Shown here one piece after another: positions 34,560-46,899 of a stretch of 64,000 bases of DNA. The notes beneath the pieces were generated by a model. The model did not search any database, was not told where the DNA came from, and worked only from the letters and a program-made list of their open reading frames with translations. A program made the translations under genes and the position numbers. Position 1 is the stretch's first letter. Each line of letters begins with the position of its first letter. This DNA is from Ulota crispa (Eukaryota; Streptophyta; Bryopsida; Orthotrichales; Orthotrichaceae): the NCBI GenBank assembly GCA_963920765.1, contig OY987251.1, positions 7,070,501 through 7,134,500 of the forward strand, in the 5' to 3' direction.

Positions 34560-34830
34560 TTTTATGTCTAATGGATGACAAGACAATTCACTTTAAAGTG
34601 GATAACTAAATTTCATCCTTTTAAATAATAAAAAGTAATCATGACATGATCCATCATAAAAGGCAAAAAATAACCTCAATAGATGCACTCGTATTTAGGT
34701 ATCCCAAATGTGACGATTCACAGAAACAGTGTTAGGAGGACAACACTGCATGCCAACTTATGCATCTTTCATTTAAGGGTAATGTAGAACTAAGACAAGG
34801 GTGGGATATGAACTTAAACCAGATATTCAT
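34560..34830. repeat. Dispersed repeat (family D), copy 2, reverse orientation
   Basis: GTAATCATGACATGATCCAT, AAAAGGCAAAAAATAACCTC and GGAGGACAACACTGCATGCC match the reverse complement of 30330-30530 with substitutions. It is non-coding. Confidence 0.55.
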
Positions 34831-35661
34831 TGAAAGAGGTCAACCTTGATACGACAACACATAGTTTGTGTATTTATTGAGAGCAAGAACTTACTACTCA
34901 CTTATGGATGTTATTCATTCGAGCGATATGCTTATATACAAATTCACTGTATCTAGGGGAAGCAGGCCAGACAAACAGCAATATCTTCCATTAAAGAGCT
35001 ACAAAAGGTTATTATAAAACAAAGTTGAATCCTCACAACAAACACAAACTTACACATGAGCCAGAAAAAGGTATTAACTGCAGCTTTAGAGATGAAGATA
35101 ACACCAAGAGTACGAGTGCAGCCAAAAGAAAGAAAGTAAAATTATCAAACAGTCCGAAAATCACATCATTGAACACTTTCTGCTCAAACATACAGAACCA
35201 TACCAATGTGTTCCACATGGAAAAATCCCTTCGGGTTAAGAATGGATATGAAATAAATCAACCAAAACAAGCTCCTCCCTTCGAACCTCCGTATCTCTAA
35301 ACTGTAAAAAACTCCAATATATCTTACTACGCCTTTCAGGCAAAGAATTTTTTTAGTTAAAGAGGGCGGGGTATCACCTGCTGCTCGCTTCATACGGTTT
35401 GCTGATGAAAAAATTGGACTCCAAGCACCACTAGGGCCAGCTCCATTCCGCCACTCTCACAGTGCGAGGGGTAAAGGAGGTTCTGGGCTTCCGAGAACAT
35501 TAAGCCACGCACCCTTGTGCAAGTTTACCAGAAAATGGGGGAGAAAAAAACTCGTTACCTGGACCATAATAAAACCCCTCCTATCACTAAACCTTCCCGT
35601 GTACAAATGAAGGTGCAGTTTCACAAAAAAAAAAGATTAAAAAACCTCCTGGTACTTATAA

Positions 35662-38600
35662 TCAAACTCGTCCTAAAGCCTCTTGTAAGTTCCTAGCTGC
35701 TTTTGTCATATCTCCTCCTTTCCTGCAAGGGAAAAAAACATGAGGCTTCTCTTTCATTTGCTGGACAACCATCGTATTATCCAACATTCACAGATGAATA
35801 TAAACTCAAAAGTTATACGCTCCCTGTGATAACTCTGAAGGAGGTGTCCCTAATATAAAGAGGAAAACATCTGAATAATCAGTGTAAACATAGAGAGACA
35901 TCATGAATTATGAAGACATTCTCGTGAGTAAAGGTTTGTGAAGCATTCTAGTTCTACTGCAAACCCTATTTGGGGTTGTTTACATAGGCATTCCAAGCAC
36001 CTAAGGAAGGAATTCAGTTCAAGTCATTCCGTGGACAAAGAACACAAACGCAACATGAACAGTATACTCTGATTTATGCTACTACTCTGAAGGAAACGTT
36101 TCTTAAAAGAGCAACGCTGTCTGAATGTTTTGAATTTTCTAACAACCAATAAAAAAGATAAATTACCTCATCAGAGGCAGCAAACAATGGCCCACAGCCT
36201 GTAGCTCGTGATAGCACATATTGCATCGCTCCAAGCTGTAATCAAAACAAGTTTATATTAGACATTGCAGATTTAAATCCATCAATTCTGCCTTTGTTGT
36301 TGAAAGTGCAAACAGAAAGATTTACATTCAAACGGTAGGAGCAAAAAATTAGATACTCACCGTTGTTCTGCTTGCAGGTCGACTCCTATTGCTGGGGACG
36401 AAGTTCGAGTAGCATGGATAATAGGACCAAAATTCTCTACTAGCTTCAGCAAAAGCTCTAGCGCTGTCATTAGAAATCTGCAGACAAAGGTTTTGGTGAG
36501 GAGGTTGTAGAAAATCATAATAAGATCGATTAAAGAGTTTTCTTCCACTTTCATACAACAAATATTTAGTACAATAAAAGAAAGCTTCTGTTCGATCACC
36601 TGTCATTGTCAGTGTTGAGAAGACCATTTAGCAAAGGAATCAGCATGTAGCAGATCTCCAACGTCAAGACATCCAATTTTTCCATAAGCACAGAGAGAAC
36701 TTCTACTAGTACCTGCACCACAAAACACGTCCCTTCCATTAAACTTTTCACGTTCTATTTTGCGAATTTATCATCCTGCCCTTCTGTAACTATTAATTAA
36801 ACATAACAGGAAAGAATGAGATCAGGGTTCAGACACTAACGGATTGGTCAGTCATTTTCTTCATTGCTTCTATGGCACCTCTCATGTCATTTTTATTCCA
36901 AAACCGCCTCACAACCTGCAGATTTCAACATGAAATGTCACAGTTTCTTAGAATGTAAGCTTATTGAGCAGTAGGTTTTGATTAGTGAATCTGCAGTCAC
37001 AATCACTTCAAATCGTAGGTTTTGCTAGCAACCAAACCCTGGATGCGAAATGGAAAAAGTGTTACGCCTTAGATGGCTGCCTACTGAAGGTGGTTAAACA
37101 CCACATGATCAGTTTACAAGAGCAAACAAACCTGCATATTTGTAAGGCGTGATTGCATAATGCTAGACATGGTATGGTGCTGAAGTAGAAGCTCCTCAAT
37201 GACCTCTGACTCATGCTTTGCCGCTGAGATTTTATTCTCTGATCGAAAGTCACTACCTTTCTGCACGTCCAAACACAGATAAAAGAGATATAATTAAGAA
37301 AGAGATACTTATACATAATTAGTCCACTCATAGAAAATGCGTCAGTGACACTAACTCCAAACACAGCTGAAAAGATACATACGAGAATTCCATGGAATAC
37401 CCTGCTCTTCGGCATTCTAATCGGAGCAATCAATCAAGCAGAAAAAGCATGAGGCAAGGTAGGAAATAAAGATCTCAAAGTGCATACCGGTACAAACGAG
37501 TTAATATCCAGTCCAAGGGTTTTAACTCCACCACCGCTGCTTGGCCTCTCATCAAATCCTGCTCTCTCCGAAACAAAAGACCTCGATTGAGGTAACGACT
37601 TCTCCACAACCATCGGTTTTTCCACAAATGTTGGCTTCTCTGAAAGCCTCTTCTTCTCCTTTCTCTCCCATTGGGCAAGTAGTGATTTTGTTGTCACAAC
37701 CTCAACACGTCCTGCCAAAAAAATATATATACAGCCAAATAAGATTTCCAGCAAAAAAAACTGGATCAAACAAAGAAATCCAGCAATAGATTGCTAAAAG
37801 ATACTGTGATTATACAAATGATTCAATGCTTGCTCGTAATGCCCTACAGCCAAGTCTGCTTCACAACTTAAGAGTATCCGTTGCATAAGGGAAAACCCCA
37901 TCAGTGAGAGGCTACTACGTACATTCAGAGATACCAAACCACTTATAAGAATGTTTCTTCATTCCTAGAGTAAAAACAAGCAGACACTATGACCAAATGC
38001 AGAAAGTCTGTACAATCTCTACCTGTCGTGGAAGCTTCAGTCCCTGTCGCATTCCTAGTACCTTGGGCACGAGATGATTCGTCTGCACACACACATAGAG
38101 TATCATTAAACCTTCATGCATCCGAAAATCGTGCTAAAATTAGTTTTCCACTGCTATGATAAGATATTATAATGATAGCTCTAAGAGAGTTATAAGATGA
38201 GATATCTTCCAAGTATCCATAAATTTCTACAATCCAGAAAATCTTAATACAAAGAGTAAAATATAAAACTTCAGCACAATCTCGGTGGACAAGGAACTAC
38301 ATTCCTTACTGCAGATTCCAATGTTCACAGGAAAACAGAAAAATATCGGCTTTGAGATGCAAACCTGAAAAGGAATGAGAGCGCCCTACACTATTATCTA
38401 AAGGCACGTCAAAGGACGAACTTTTTCTGGAACTGTGACTTCTGGCTCCATTCCAATTAAGAGTTGCATCATCTTCTTTGGTACCCAAACGAGAGATCAA
38501 GTTCGGCCTGCTTGCAAATTGAGACGGCAAGCTGTGACCACTCGTATCAGGACCACGAGCTGAGCTTGTCCTATTCATATGCGGGACAGGATCTATCCTA

Positions 38601-41600
38601 AGTGCATCACTGTTTCCACCACCATCACCACGTACACCATCACGGTCCTGAAACTTCGATGAATCACGATCATGAAACTTTGACGACTCATGATCATGAA
38701 ACTTCGGCGACTCGCGATCATGAAATTTCGACGACTCTCGATCAGAAGACTTCGATGTTTGAGACGTTGACACACCGCCAGCGGCTGAAGTCGGCCTCAT
38801 GTCATCCATGCCGCGGTCACCCTCAGGAGCTGTCAATGGTCTTGGACTGCCTCCTTTGTGAACGTCAGATCGATTAGACATTTTGAAGGAATTTCCACCC
38901 GGTGTAGCCAACTTAGGTGTTGCAAGACTACTTCTACGAGACGCCAAGGTAGGTGTCCCCGTTGAAGGAACTGCAGTAGCAATGTTGACAGGCCTTCTTG
39001 CGGTATTCGGTGCGCTTTGAGAGGGCTGGGAATTGCTAACTTCTGCAGCTGTAAAAGAAGAACACATTCAGCGAAGATACAATGGCTACAAGAAAACATA
39101 ATCAGGCGATAGGAACCTTTTGATTTAACAAAATCTCCATGACTCACGTCTAATGAAGAAACACGAGACGAACACAAAGAGAACATTGCAACATGTACCT
39201 CAATAGGAACCCAGACACGCAAATACCAGACATAAACTTGCAATTGAATTAAAAAGTTACTGGAATTTGACTAAGATACTATCAATACTGAAACCAGGTC
39301 ATGATACCTCAACCAATAGCAAATTCAGGACACCATACGGTTCGCTAATGCTCGTATATACTTAAATTTCAAACATTTGCACAAAAAACTAGTTTGGTGT
39401 TTCCAACTAGTGTACCTTTAGGAGGGGATAATTTCACATTCTTCAAGGCTGCATCCACCGGACTAGGAAGACGAACATCACTTTCTGTTGTTCCGTGTGA
39501 AGTAGGAGCCACATCATGTTGGACTTGATTGCCATTGTTCACAACACTTGCGCCATCCTTCCAACCTGCATTACCAGCCTGATACGGAGCCACACGCTGC
39601 ACCCACAAAACCCAAGACGACGCATTTAAATCTCGGGTACCAAAGCCTCTAACAACTATGCACACGAAAATTTAATTCTAAAGCATGATTTTCAAAATCT
39701 GACTTTAGGTATGAATAATTAACTCCAAAAAATATATACGTAAACATTATTACAAGGAGGAAAAACACCAGATCGTGACAGGAGTAATCAAGAACTAGAC
39801 GAGAGAAGATGCACCTGAAGGTCTACAACCCATACGCCAACACAGCTCTGATTGAAAGAGCATCCAAGTAATTTTCCTTCATGTATACATAGATCCGCAA
39901 GCTTGTGCCAACCGACGTCAACCATATCGTGGCACCTCAGCGGCTCCCATGAGAAAACCTGTCACAAGTTCCACCTTCAGCACTATCGCCCAAACTCAAA
40001 GATATCATCGTGACAAGACACGCCCATCCATACATGGTCTATGTTGTGAATTCAGCTATCAACAAGAAAGCATCACATTACATTCTAAAATGAGATACTC
40101 CTTCAGTCAGAAAAAGCAAATGTGACAAAATATTAACATCTGACAGTTTTTCGTGAAGTGTCAAGTGAAAATCATAAGTCACCTTCAGACTATCCTGCAT
40201 AGCACACATTACAGTTCGCCCATCAGGGTTGAAAACCATGGATCGCACTCCTGCAGACTGCAAGAAGACAACACACTGTTAGGAATTGTATATATCAAGT
40301 CAAATGAAGATATGATGTATCACGGGGCAAAGCTTAATTGGTAAGAGGACAAAACCCCTAATCAAATTGTAAATAGATTATAGAGACACGTACATCACAC
40401 ACAAAGAAAGACCTCGGATCTCATTCAACTCTGTTTCAGGATGTTTGAAGACTGTTAGCACAAGGGGAGACCGACATATAATAGAGCCGTAGAGGCGAGG
40501 AACTGATATTATAATTTAGAACCTCGTGGGTGCCGAACTACATTGAAGCCCTCCAGCATTTCCAACAGGTGGAACCAGCACTAGCTTATAAAAATGAAAA
40601 ACTCAAACTGAACACACATTTATTTCATGAGAAATAAAGGCGCTTACTTCAGGACCAGCAGATCCGATGAGCTCAAAAGTTTCGAGGTCAAAAAATTTGA
40701 CTGTCCTGTCTGCAGAACCTGTATCCAGGAAACAGGAGAATATAAACTGTTACAGAACATACCGAGAATAACAGATAGCTAACAATGATCCGGCATGACA
40801 AGAGGAAGCATTCCTGCATTGCCCAACCTGAGTGTGTGCATATAATGCAGTGAAGGAAAAATATTTCTGCCAAACATATTATGAATAACTATCTTCAAAT
40901 GACTATTGATCGAAGAGATAGTTACTCTGCAGAAGAAGACCAATGTACCTTTCAACCGATGAAAGAAATTTACTATTTTCACTTTAATCTTTTCACGGAG
41001 ATAAACAAGAGGGTCTACATAAAAACACGTTTAACCAACTAACTAACATAGCGGTCTCCCATGATTTGAGTTGCCCGCGCAATTTTTAATTGTAGGACCC
41101 TAAACTATGCATAAACAAGGTAGAGGAACAGTATCTGCATCCCGAGCAAATATAACACCAGATATTCTGAATGTTTTAAAATGAAGGATCAAATAAGTGC
41201 AAAGAAGATACCTGTAGCAAGAAGAAATTCATGTGGATGAAAGTCCAGACACTGGACTTGGCCTTCGTGGTATTTGAAATCATGCATGAGCTTGCCAGCA
41301 GTCAAATCCCACAGCTGTCATGACAAAGGTGCCATTAATAATCGCACAACCTAGAGCTCAAATATCTTAAGATACTCAACTTATTTTAGAGCATGTAGGG
41401 AAACCATGAAATCGGGATTCCAAGAAAATCCAAGCCAAAAACCAATATATCACCAAAAAATCAAGGCTAAAACGGCATGAATATGATGCCAAGAACAATT
41501 CTATGACTGGATATTGTCAGTGTCTTATGAAACGAAAACTGTGGATAAACAATAGGACAGAGAACCCATAACATCGAAATGATCGAATATAAAGGAAAAT

Positions 41601-43280
41601 TAAGAAACTAGTTGAAAAAGAAACAGTATTGCCATCTTGGATACTATTTAGTCAGTACTCTACCGAAAGTGAATATTACGTTCATGCACATCTAATGTAA
41701 CTGTAAAGATCATCTGAGAATTCACTTTCGTTTATTAAAATCGTGCATAGGATATCAGGAATGTTTAAGACAACACAAACAAGCTATTGAACGCACACTT
41801 ACTCCCACAAAATTCTCCACAGTCAGAAATTTAAGTTAGTGAAGTTAATAACGAGGTTAGGGCTGAAAAGTGCACACTTTCACAACATTGTCTTCACCAC
41901 CAGAAACGACCCAACGCCCATCTGGACTGAATTTGATAGCATTGATGCCACGGGTGTGTCCTTTATAAGTGTGGATGCATCCTTTTCGTCGAATGTCCCA
42001 TATTTTAAGATTTGTGTCCAAAGATCCCGACGCAAAAAACTCTCCAAAAGGATGAAAATCTACAGAAATGCAATTCGATCGATGACCTGTAAGAGTGCGA
42101 ACAACTGCACGCACAATTACCAATGTCAGTAAGATCTTGCAACTGACCACATCGACCATGCAACCGCTCTATCAAAGATAAGGAAAACTATGAGGGCATA
42201 GTAGAATTCATCCATTAGAGACTCAAACAAATCCCTGTACTCATACTCCCAAGAGACTGAAAGCTTACTTTTGGCTTCTTCAAGATCCCAAAGTTTGATA
42301 GTGCCACTAGCAGCTCCGGCAACAACTACCACCTCAGCAGCATCAAAAGTGACCGACTCCACGGCACTAGTATGCCCTGCCAAACTCTACAAAACCATCG
42401 AAGAAAAAGAAGAGTTGATCATCTACAGACCAGAATGGTTGCACTCATAGGAATATCCTCCAATACAGCAGTTACTCACGTCTCAAAAGCAAAAAAAATC
42501 GTCTAAACTGAAACCTTTTACTCTATAGGGAATCCAAGACTACAACAGAAAATGTAAACAATCCTAATCGTGACTGGATGCAACCTTCCACTCAATGTAC
42601 AAAAGAACTCTACTTCTGAAGCAAATCAGCAAAATAGGACTACGATCAGAGAAATAGCATATCAAAAACTTCTCAGCGTCTGTGAAATCTCTGGGATGGG
42701 AAGACCTGAATGTGAAAAAAAAATGGTCAAGACAAATAGAATTGGTGCACATTGAGAAGGTTCACAACTACTTGTAATTTCTTAGAGCTACCAGGATCAA
42801 CATACCAGTATCGCATTTGGCTTTCCAATTGCCCACATATTCACTTTGTGATCCTCGCCACCAGTGACCAGGACCCTGGAGGACTTCTTCCCAATCTTGA
42901 GGCAATTGACATTGGACGCGTGAGCAACAAACTCCTCTGTAAGTAGAGTAGTCAAGGGCCAGAGACTGGTACAAGAACTTTAACAAAATCATGTAAAATG
43001 ATTCTGCATTTAAGGTCATTAGGTCAAATTCGCATAAAATTACTGCTTTAAACAGGCACTTTTCAGGGAAACGAACTCTAGTGGTTTAACAGCACATTAA
43101 ATTCTGCTCCCTTTTTGAAATAAATCACAGCTATAAAGCCTCGCAGAAAACTTTGAGCACTTCGGTATGCACGAGATCAACAGGTCCTGTTACAGATGTC
43201 AGACTCGGGGAAAACTGAACTCTGAAGTACACGATATATACAGAGGCAAACAGGATACGTAATTTGTAAGCTCGCTTCAT
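35662..43280 (-). CDS. KTN80: Katanin p80 WD40-repeat subunit B1
   Basis: Regulatory subunit that targets the katanin p60 AAA ATPase to microtubule branch and crossover sites. Exons in transcript order: 43259-43280, 42806-42936, 42269-42386, 41878-42104, 41212-41314, 40648-40718, 40183-40257, 39815-39958, 39416-39596, 38365-39048, 38023-38082, 37488-37711, one small exon near 37390-37417, 37132-37260, 36841-36915, 36600-36712, 36361-36477, 36167-36235, 35662-35722. About 870-880 residues. The N-terminus MKRAYKLQEFVAH and repeats with [45 protein letters not shown] and LWDLTAGKL form the WD40 propeller (about 1-290). A Ser-rich linker follows, then the con80 domain that binds p60 ([36 protein letters not shown]). 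Borders of the 24-34-nt exon are unresolved. Intron 1 looks U12-type. Confidence 0.93.
38640..38757 (-). repeat. In-frame 24-30-bp repeat coding an ESSKFHDR array in the p80 linker
   Basis: On the minus strand the katanin linker reads [32 protein letters not shown] in succession. The DNA units (TGAAACTTCGATGAATCACG and variants) differ mostly by single bases, so the array arose by tandem duplication within exon 10. The plus strand shows a spurious His-rich frame here. Confidence 0.8.
42937..43258 (-). other. Probable U12-type GT-AG intron, first intron of katanin p80
   Basis: Read on the minus strand, the donor is GTATCCTGTT, one base from the U12 consensus GTATCCTTT. The 3' part contains CCCTTGAC, a U12-like branch site, 14-16 nt before the terminal ACAG. 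The intron follows a 22-nt first coding exon, and removing it gives MKRAYKLQEFVAH, the conserved p80 N-terminus. Confidence 0.7.
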
Positions 43281-44966
43281 GTTGCCAATCTGCAATAGTG
43301 ACGATCTTGGAAGTTTTTAAACTGGAACTTTGTGTTACATCGAGCATATGCCTGCTTCTACGCTGCTCCTCAACGCTCCACGCCTTACTCTTCAGTAAAC
43401 TGCTGAAAAAAACAACAATACCGCAAAAGATTAATCACATTTACTCATACAAAAGCCCCGAATCAACTACAGCATGTTATCCGGCTAGACTACCGCCTGT
43501 AGTACCAGAGTCTCTACAATCGAGCAGGAAAGAAGAGGAATCCTGTGTCAATAGGGTTTAGATCATCAGCTTCGAAGCATCTCAAAACACTAATGATCCC
43601 AGACTGCAGAAAGCTCTCATTTCACAACCTAAACCCTATTGCTATGAAACAAAATGGTATTATCACTCTCTGCCATTGTACGAAGTTCATCATTCCACTC
43701 ACGTCCAGAAAATCGAAAGTTTAGAAATCATCTATGCCTTCTTCTGTTCTCCACTGCAGCATGTATCAACAATAAATACTCATTCAAAAACCTCGAAGGC
43801 TTCAAAAACAGCACACCAGTCCAGAATTCGTTGAAACTACATCCAAAATTTTGTACTTTCCATAAACAAATACAATCCAATGGCGCTCACGAGCTTGTAA
43901 ATAAAAGCCCGTTGAAGATTGAGACGTTTCGTACTTAAACAATACTTCCCGTACAGAACTCGGCCACTTAAGCAGTGTGAAACCCTAACGTGACACTATA
44001 AGCTTTACTTATACACTCGTGACCTAATTATTTGACTGGACGTCAAAAAGCTCTTTACTTAAACAAGATCATATCCAGTTTATCCACCTTCACCTAAAAC
44101 AACGAAGTGAAACAATTCCAGTACCTCTCCCTATAACAAGAATCCTGCTATATATCCGACCAGCCGAATATACAAAATCACGGCTGCAGATGCATATAGT
44201 GATATAGCCGGTCGAAAGTCACGCGGTGGCGAGTTAAACGATAACAGAGCGAACAAGCAAGCAAGCAAACGCGTTCACTTCTCAGATCCATCGCGCGCAA
44301 CAAACTGCACTAAACTAATCCTGTCCCGACTTGAAAATCGAACACACAACGCGGCACCTCTCATCGCCATTAACAATCGTGCGAAGATGAACACGCAAGG
44401 GATAATATTTGCAGGTAACACTACAATACGATCACGATTGCTCTGTATCGGTGAGAGAAAAATAAACAAGCGAGGCGTATCGATCGTGCGAAGATTAAAC
44501 GCAGGGGATAATATTTGCAGGTATCACTACAAGACGGTGACGATTGCTCTGTATCAGTGAGAGAGAGAAAAATATATAAAAATAGCGAGGCGTACCACAT
44601 TGACAAGCGTTCATGGAGACAAAATCCTCCTGCAGCCTTTTTGTCGCTGTCGATCACCGCTTAAGTTACTGCATCCGGCAAACTCCGTCCCTTGCTTCTC
44701 TCTGCCTCGGCCTTGCTCTGCCCTGCCCTGCTCTGCCCTGCCCTGTTCTGCCCTGCCTTCGCGTTGCCCTAAGCTTATTCTGTCCTGTATATCTCGTGCA
44801 ATGGTTTAAATTACTGCCATTCAGTTTGCTCGTTGTGCTCGCCGTGCTCTCCTCGTCATTGGCGGTGCCATGGCGAGCAATCCACGATGGAGGGAGCTGC
44901 AAAGGGAGAGGAGTGAGTGATGAGAGGGAGCAGAGAAAGAGCTGGAATTTTGGTGCAACAAACGGA
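43281..44966. promoter_or_regulatory. Upstream region and leader of katanin p80
   Basis: No coding frame with homology. Minus-strand pyrimidine-rich tracts (the CTGCCCTG array at 44704-44760 lies on plus) and moderate GC suggest promoter and 5' leader. A two-copy duplication is at 44379-44596. The transcription start could not be placed. Confidence 0.35.
44379..44596. repeat. Tandem duplication of about 107 bp upstream of katanin p80
   Basis: GTGCGAAGATGAACACGCAA (44379) and GTGCGAAGATTAAACGCAGG (44486) begin two alignable units, both containing GGATAATATTTGCAGGTA and GATTGCTCTGTATC. Small differences only, so fairly recent. Confidence 0.8.
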
Positions 44967-45184
44967 ATGGACGCCGGTGGAGGTCGTCCTCGGAGAAGGG
45001 GAACCGGGAGAGAAGGGAGGGAAAGGCGAAGGGGAGACTGGAGAGTGTTTTCGTCCCAAACGAGGAATGACGAGCAAAATAATTCAAACTCAAATCGACC
45101 GGTGGGTATCGCCAACAATAGCACTTCCGGTCTTGGAAGGGGGGGCGGTTCACACTGTTCCTCCAGTTCCCAAGTCCCGAGGAT
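44967..45184 (+). other. Possible orphan first exon, divergent from katanin p80
   Basis: From the ATG at 44967, 72 codons read an Arg/Gly-rich start (MDAGGGRPRRRGTGREGRER), then an Asn/Ser-rich part (NNSNSNRPVGIANNSTSG) and QVPR. It ends at a strong donor, GAT-GTGAGTACC. GC content and codon order look more coding-like than the surroundings. No domain is recognised and no second exon is visible in the following 10 kb, which is repeats. It may be a gene truncated by repeats, a gene with a very long intron, or a non-coding leader of either strand. Confidence 0.3.
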
Positions 45185-45777
45185 GTGAGTACCAATTCAA
45201 CGCCAAATCCCAGCTTTTGTTGGATTGTTTGAAAGACAAAGCTTGGTAAGCCTATCCCTTATGCTTTTGCTTTTGTCAGGTTGTTTTGAAAGATGATAAG
45301 GTAATGTGCTCTAAATTGGTGTAGTGCTCTAAAACTGTGCACTTTTAGGAATGGCTGACATTGTTCTTTCAAATATATATTAATTACTGTCATTGATGAG
45401 TTAGGTGGGCTTAGCAAATTAGGTTAACTTGCTAAGCACACCTAACTCATCAATGACAGTAATAGCTATTTGAAAGAATAATGTCAGCCGTCCTTAAAAA
45501 TGAACCCTTTTAGAGCACACTACCTTAGGGGGTTTCAACACTCACTTGATATATCTATCATCTAAAGGTGTTTTTTTTTTGGGAATTGATATATGTAATT
45601 ATGTACCACCCCTTTCTGACTATTCTACTACATCTATTATATATGGTAAAGCTTTACAATATTAAAGTAGGTGTGGACTACGGGAAAAAACATCGCTAAC
45701 TTGAAAATGCAACGCTTGATGTAAAAGTTGCAACTTTGATTTTGTATTTTAGCTTTGGATCCCACTCATAGTATCAA

Positions 45778-46899
45778 TTAACCCCTAAAGGTCCAAGCCC
45801 CTTTTTTTGTGAAAGTCACTAAAAAAATGCCACTTTGGGGGGAATGAGTAGAAAGTAGGAAATAAAATTTGTTTTGCAAATCCAATTGTAGGATCTTGCC
45901 TTAGACTAGAAGAGGTACTTGTGGGAAAAAAATCAGGTCATTATAGATGGAGGGGAAGGAGATGTTTACATCTAAAGTGAAAAAAAATGTTTTTTTCCAT
46001 GCGGTCCAAAAAATTCAAAAGCCTTTGACCACTCATACATGAAAAAAATTGATCTACACAAAGTTGAGGTTTATTTTTTCCATGTAGAAGACCAAGTTAG
46101 GTATGTATGGGAGAATTTTCAAATCAATTGGAACTATACAACACATGGGAAAAAAGTAGTAAATAAAAAGAAGCAAAGAATGAGTCAAATCACTAAATTG
46201 TTAAGAATTTAGTTATGGAAATGAAAAATGCAAACCCCAATAGTTATAATGTTGTAATAAACATCTATTTCTTGTAGGTTTACTTCTTTTTCCAAAATAT
46301 TGAAAATCATAGAAAATAAAGCACTTCAAAGTTTACTTTAGAGTAGAGGATTTGTAACTGCCCACAAACTAAACATCTCATAACTCTCATCTCATTGATT
46401 GAAATTGAATGATTCAAAGCTTCTCAAGTATAAAATATTCTAAAGAGACAATTTTGAATTTTGAATTTTTATTTAAATGTAATTTTTAAAGAAATTTTTG
46501 GGCTGCCCTGCAAAAAAATTTGCATAACTTCTTTCTCAAATGTCAAAATGAAGAAGAAATTAGATGTTTGCCTAGGTCTTGGAACTCCCCACCTTTAATA
46601 AAAGTTTCAAAAAATCACACAAACTAGTTTAACTATAGGTAAAAGTTTCAAAAAATCACACAAACTAGTTTAGCTATAGGTAAAAGTTTCAAAAAATCAC
46701 ACAAACTAGTTTAGCTATAGGTAAAAGTTTCAAAAAATCACACAAACTAGTTTAGCTATAGGTAAAAGTTTCAAAAAATCACACAAACTAGTTTAGCTAT
46801 AGGTAAAAGTTTCAAAAAATCACACAAACTAGTTTAGCTATAGGTACATGCCCAAAATCCAATTGACCCCAAGGGGACAATTGGGCCATTAGGGGTTAA
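45778..46899. mobile_element. TTAA-flanked foldback element (subfamily C), 1.1 kb, nested
   Basis: TTAACCCCTAAAGGTCCAAG at the left; GGGCCATTAGGGGTTAA at the right. The right arm (ATAAAAGTTTCAAAAAATCA, TACATGCCCAAAATCC) resembles the right arm of 4261-4988. The left arm resembles, in reverse, 48820-49145. It inserted at a TTAA in the centre of a family B element. It contains a six-copy 41-bp tandem array. Confidence 0.75.
46599..46844. repeat. 41-bp tandem repeat, six near-identical copies
   Basis: The unit TAAAAGTTTCAAAAAATCAC continues ACAAACTAGTTTAGCTATAGG. Copies start at 46599, 46640, 46681, 46722, 46763 and 46804. The first copy has AACT where the others have AGCT. The single-copy form of the unit is in the arm of 4261-4988, so the array is a local expansion of element sequence. 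Confidence 0.95.

Larger units (their letters stand above)
28529..35661. other. Gene-free, repeat-rich interval between convergent kinesin and katanin genes
   Basis: Both genes end here. No credible coding frame is visible. Contents are listed separately: an arm related to the fumarase intron foldback (28670-28760), an AT microsatellite (29126-29144), a family G repeat, a TTAA element, family D repeats, the inverted minisatellite and the duplicated short TTAA element. The unpaired starts TTAACCCTTAAACAATGGG (30211) and TTAACCCCTATCTACCC (31353) look like lone ends of further TTAA elements. Confidence 0.6.

Noticed and set aside
38602-38877. His-rich plus-strand open frame starting [10 protein letters not shown]
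   Set aside because: It is the antisense of the katanin p80 linker exon, produced by its tandem repeats.
40323-40372. tRNA-like start GGGGCAAAGCTTAATTGG
   Set aside because: No acceptor-stem partner, no T-loop GTTCAAATC-type box and no plausible anticodon arm.
44613-45188. 191-codon plus frame from 44613
   Set aside because: Its first half is a CTGCCCTG microsatellite translation without an in-context ATG; only the part from the ATG at 44967 was kept as a weak candidate.
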